DNA of 64,000 bases, taken from Atherix ibis (taxonomy: Eukaryota; Arthropoda; Insecta; Diptera; Athericidae). Positions 60,386 through 64,000 of this stretch are shown here, piece after piece (the stretch's first letter is position 1; every line of letters begins with the position of its first letter). The notes beneath the pieces were generated by a model that saw only the letters and a list, made by a program, of their open reading frames with translations, had not been told where the DNA came from and made no database searches. The stretch covers positions 73,766,806-73,830,805 of the forward strand of contig OY282608.1 in the NCBI GenBank assembly GCA_958298945.1. Reading direction: 5' to 3'. A program made the position numbers and the translations under genes.

Positions 60386-62118
60386 CAACAAACGAACAAA
60401 CCGAAAAACCAGCAAACCAACAAACTAACAAAACAACAAACAAATAAACCAACAAACCAACAAACCAACAAGCCAACAAGCCAACAAACCAACAAGCCAA
60501 CAAACGAACAAATGAACAAACCAACAAATCAACAAACCAACAAACGAACAAACCAACAAACCAACAAGGCAACAAACAAATAGACCAACAAACGAACAAA
60601 CCAACAAACCAACAAACCAACAAACCAACAATCGAACAAACCAACAAACCAACCAACAAACAAACCAACAAACCAACAAACCAACAAACCAACAAACCAA
60701 CAAACCAACAAACCAACAAACGAACAAACCAACAAACCAACAAACCAACAAACGAACAAACCAACAAACCAACAAACCAACAAACAAATAAACCAACAAA
60801 CCCACAACCCAACAAACCAACAAGCCAACAAACCAACAAGCAAATAAACCACCAAACGAACAAACCAACAAACCATCAAACCAACAAGCCAACAAATAAA
60901 CAAACTAACAAACCAACAAACCAACAAACCAACAAACCAACAAGCTAAGAAACGAACAACCAACAAACCAACAAACCGACAAAACAACAAACCAACAAAC
61001 GAACAAACCGAAAAACCAGCAAACCAACAAACCAACAAAACAACAAACAAATAAACCAACAAACCAACAAACCAACAAACGAATAAACCAACAAACCAAC
61101 AAGCCAAAAAACCAGCAAACCAACAAACGAACAAACCAACAAACCATCAAACCAACAAGCCAACAAATAAACAAACCAACAAACTAACAAACCAACAAAC
61201 CAACAAACCAACAAGCCAAGAAACGAACAGCCAACAAACCAACAAACCGACAAAACAACAAACCAACAAACGAACAAGCCAAAAAACCAGCAAACCAACA
61301 AACCAACAAAACAATAAACAAATAAACCAACAAACCAACAAACCAACAATCCAACAAGCCAACAAACCAACAAGCCAACAAACGAACAAATGAACAAACC
61401 AACAAATCAACAAACCAACAAACGAACAAACCAACAAACCAACAAGGCAACAAATAAATAGACCAACAAACGAACAAACCAACAAACCAACAAACCAACA
61501 AACCAACAATCGAACAAACCAACAAACCAACCAACAAACAAACCAACAAACCAACAAACCAACAAACCAACAAACCAACAAACCAACAAACCAACAAACG
61601 AACAAACCAACAAACCAACAAACCAACAAACGAACAAACCAACAAACCAACAAACCAACAAACAAATTAACCAACAAACCCACAACCCAACAAACCAACA
61701 AGCCAACAAACCAACAAGCAAATAAACCACCAAACGAACAAACCAACAAACCAACAAGCCAACAAACGAACAAACCAACAAACCAACAAGCCAACAAACC
61801 AACAAACCAACAAATCAACAAACCAACAAGCCAACAAACGAACAAACTAACAAACCAACAAACCAACAAACCAACAAACAAATAAACCAACAAACGAACA
61901 CACCAACAAACCAACAAGCCAACAAACGAACAAACCAACAAACCAACAAACCAACAAACCAACAAACCAATAATCCAACAAACGAACAAACCAACAAACC
62001 AACAAACCAACAAGCCAACAAATGAACAAACCAACAAACCAACAAACCAACAAACCAACAAACCAACAAACCAATAAGCCAACAAACGAACAAACCAACA
62101 AACCAACAAACCAACAAA
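60385..62118. repeat. 1,734-bp tandem higher-order repeat, copy 1
   Basis: AACGAACAAACCGAAAAACC at 60,391 recurs at 62,125, TAATCC at 61,971 recurs at 63,705, and AAATGAAC near 62,021 recurs near 63,755, all at +1,734. Differences are single bases, such as CAAGCTAAG here for CAAGCCAAG and AATAAATAG here for AACAAATAG near 61,451. Copy 1 contains an older internal doublet of the CCAAGAAACG block (60,943 and 61,217). Confidence 0.9.
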
Positions 62119-63820
62119 CCAACAAACGAACAAACCGAAAAACCAGCAAACCAACAAACTAACAAAACAACAAACAAATAAACCAACAAACCAACAAACC
62201 AACAAGCCAACAAGCCAACAAACCAACAAGCCAACAAACGAACAAATGAACAAACCAACAAATCAACAAACCAACAAACGAACAAACCAACAAACCAACA
62301 AGGCAACAAACAAATAGACCAACAAACGAACAAACCAACAAACCAACAAAATAACAAACCAACAATCGAACAAACCAACAAACCAACCAACAAACAAACC
62401 AACAAACCAACAAACCAACAAACCAACAAACCAACAAACCAACAAACCAACAAACGAACAAACCAACAAACCAACAAACCAACAAATGAACAAACCAACA
62501 AACCAACAAACCAACAAACAAATAAACCAACAAACCCACAACCCAACAAACCAACAAGCCAACAAACCAACAAGCAAATAAACCACCAAACGAACAAACC
62601 AACAAACCATCAAACCAACAAGCCAACAAATAAACAAACTAACAAACCAACAAACCAACAAACCAACAAACCAACAAGCCAAGAAACGAACGACCAACAA
62701 ACCAACAAACCGACAAAACAACAAACCAACAAACGAACAAACCGAAAAACCAGCAAACCAACAAACCAACAAAACAACAAACAAATAAACCAACAAACCA
62801 ACAAACCAACAAACGAACAAACCAACAAACCAACAAGCCAAAAAACCAACAAACCAACAAACGAACAAACCAACAAACCATCAAACCAACAAGCCAACAA
62901 ATAAACAAACCAACAAACTAACAAACCAACAAACCAACAAACCAACAAGCCAAGAAACGAACAGCCAACAAACCAACAAACCGACAAAACAACAAACCAA
63001 CAAACGAACAAGCCAAAAAACCAGCAAACCAACAAACCAACAAAACAATAAACAAATAAACCAACAAACCAACAAACCAACAATCCAACAAGCCAACAAA
63101 CCAACAAGCCAACAAACGAACAAATGAACAAACCAACAAATCAACAAACCAACAAACGAACAAACCAACAAACCAACAAGGCAACAAACAAATAGACCAA
63201 CAAACGAACAAACCAACAAACCAACAAACCAACAAACCAACAATCGAACAAACCAACAAACCAAACAACAAACAAACCAACAAACCAACAAACCAACAAA
63301 CCAACAAACCAACAAACCAACAAACCAACAAACGAACAAACCAACAAACCAACAAACCAACAAACGAACAAACCAAAAAACCAACAAACCAACAAACAAA
63401 TTAACCAACAAACCCACAACCCAACAAACCAACAAGCCAACAAACCAACAAGCAAATAAACCACCAAACGAACAAACCAACAAACCAACAAGCCAACAAA
63501 CGAAAAAACCAACAAACCAACAAGCCAACAAACCAACAAACCAACAAATCAACAAACCAACAAGCCAACAAACGAACAAACTAACAAACCAACAAACCAA
63601 CAAACCAACAAACAAATAAACCAACAAACGAACACACCAACAAACCAACAAGCCAACAAACGAACAAACCAACAAACCAACAAACCAACAAACCAACAAA
63701 CCAATAATCCAACAAACGAACAAACCAACAAACCAACAAACCAACAAGCCAACAAATGAACAAACCAACAAACCAACAAACCAACAAACCAACAAACCAA
63801 CAAACCAACAAACCAACAAA
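62119..63820. repeat. 1,734-bp tandem higher-order repeat, copy 2
   Basis: Abuts copy 1 and follows it with constant spacing until about 63,800, where the pattern changes to ACTAAAAAACCAGCATACC. The remaining 180 bp of the window are ordinary satellite units, and the array continues beyond the window. Confidence 0.9.
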
Positions 63821-64000
63821 CGAACAAACTAAAAAACCAGCATACCAACAAGCCAACAAGCCAACAAATGAACAAACCAACAAACCAACAAACCAACAAA
63901 CGAACAAACCAACAAACCAACAAGCACACAAACCAACAAACCAACAAATGAACAAACAAATAAACCAACAAACGAACAAACGAACAAACCAACAAACCAA

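Larger units (their letters stand above)
1..64000. repeat. 8-bp satellite array, consensus AAACCAAC, spanning the whole window
   Basis: Every part of the window reads as head-to-tail copies of AAACCAAC or a one- or two-base variant, roughly 8,000 units in all, with no interruption by unique sequence and no orientation switch. Common variants are AAGCCAAC, AAACGAAC, AAACCAAT, AAACAAAC, AAACCAAA and AAATCAAC. Rarer ones are AAACCGAC, AAACCCAC, AAATGAAC, AAATAGAC and AAACTAAC. Phase breaks come from 1-, 3- or 4-base changes, such as runs of CAAC. The unit splits into two similar tetramers, AAAC and CAAC. Both array ends are outside the window. Arrays of this scale are known from eukaryotic heterochromatin; that placement is inference. 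No promoter, splice signal, RNA gene or codon-biased reading frame is visible, so the window holds no supportable gene. Confidence 0.98.

Noticed and set aside
1..64000. Telomeric repeat array
   Set aside because: The G/T strand reads GTTGGTTT, which is not TTAGGG, TTTAGGG, TTAGG or another telomere repeat I know. The high variant content and kilobase higher-order repeats also fit an interstitial or heterochromatic satellite better.
1..64000. CRISPR array
   Set aside because: There are no 25-40-bp repeats separated by unique spacers, only contiguous 8-bp units and variants.
1..64000. Transposon, tRNA, rRNA or ncRNA genes
   Set aside because: Near absence of G and T on the + strand rules out stem-loop-forming RNA genes, terminal inverted repeats and target-site structures at every position I read.
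1..64000. Species assignment (for example an insect, fish or plant satellite)
   Set aside because: Simple 7-10-bp satellites occur in many eukaryotes. There is no flanking unique sequence to support any particular lineage.

Overview
The whole window is one uninterrupted tandem array of an 8-bp satellite unit. The consensus on the + strand is AAACCAAC (the other strand reads GTTGGTTT). I find no gene, RNA gene, transposon, CRISPR array or unique-sequence island at any position. The array is already running at base 1 and still running at base 64,000, so both true edges lie outside. The + strand is almost pure A and C. T and G appear only as scattered substitutions in variant units, and the orientation never flips.

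Kind of organism: an array of this size and purity, with nested higher-order repeats, is typical of eukaryotic heterochromatin (centromeric, pericentromeric, subtelomeric or sex-chromosome satellite) in a long-read assembly. This is inference. Nothing in the window identifies the species, and I do not recognise the unit as a named satellite.

Long open frames occur on both strands, but they are artefacts. The consensus contains no stop codon on either strand. Because 8 is not a multiple of 3, all three frames of a strand read the same octapeptide with a 24-nt period: NKPTNQQT on +, LVCWFVGL on -.

The real information is in the pattern of variant units (AAGCCAAC, AAACGAAC, AAACCAAT, AAACAAAC, AAACCAAA, AAATCAAC, AAACCCAC and others) and in phase breaks. 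By matching rare variants I can trace large internal duplications. These are a 2.68-kb-spaced repeat at 0-3.4 kb; a ~1.82-kb pair at 8.3-11.6 kb; a three-copy ~1.7-2.4-kb series at 18.2-24.5 kb; a 1,742-bp tandem pair at 30.0-33.4 kb; a 3,967-bp tandem pair at 35.9-43.0 kb; a ~4.5-kb tandem pair with a 207-bp deletion in one copy at 44.2-53.2 kb, plus a third partial copy to 55.2 kb; and a 1,734-bp tandem pair at 60.4-63.8 kb. Some variant families are confined to one part of the window (the ACGATCAAACG marker only at 38-57 kb), so the array is divided into locally homogenised domains.

No genes work together here. The window is best annotated as satellite DNA with higher-order structure. Block boundaries were read by eye and are good to a few tens of bases. 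I found no new protein-coding or RNA system.
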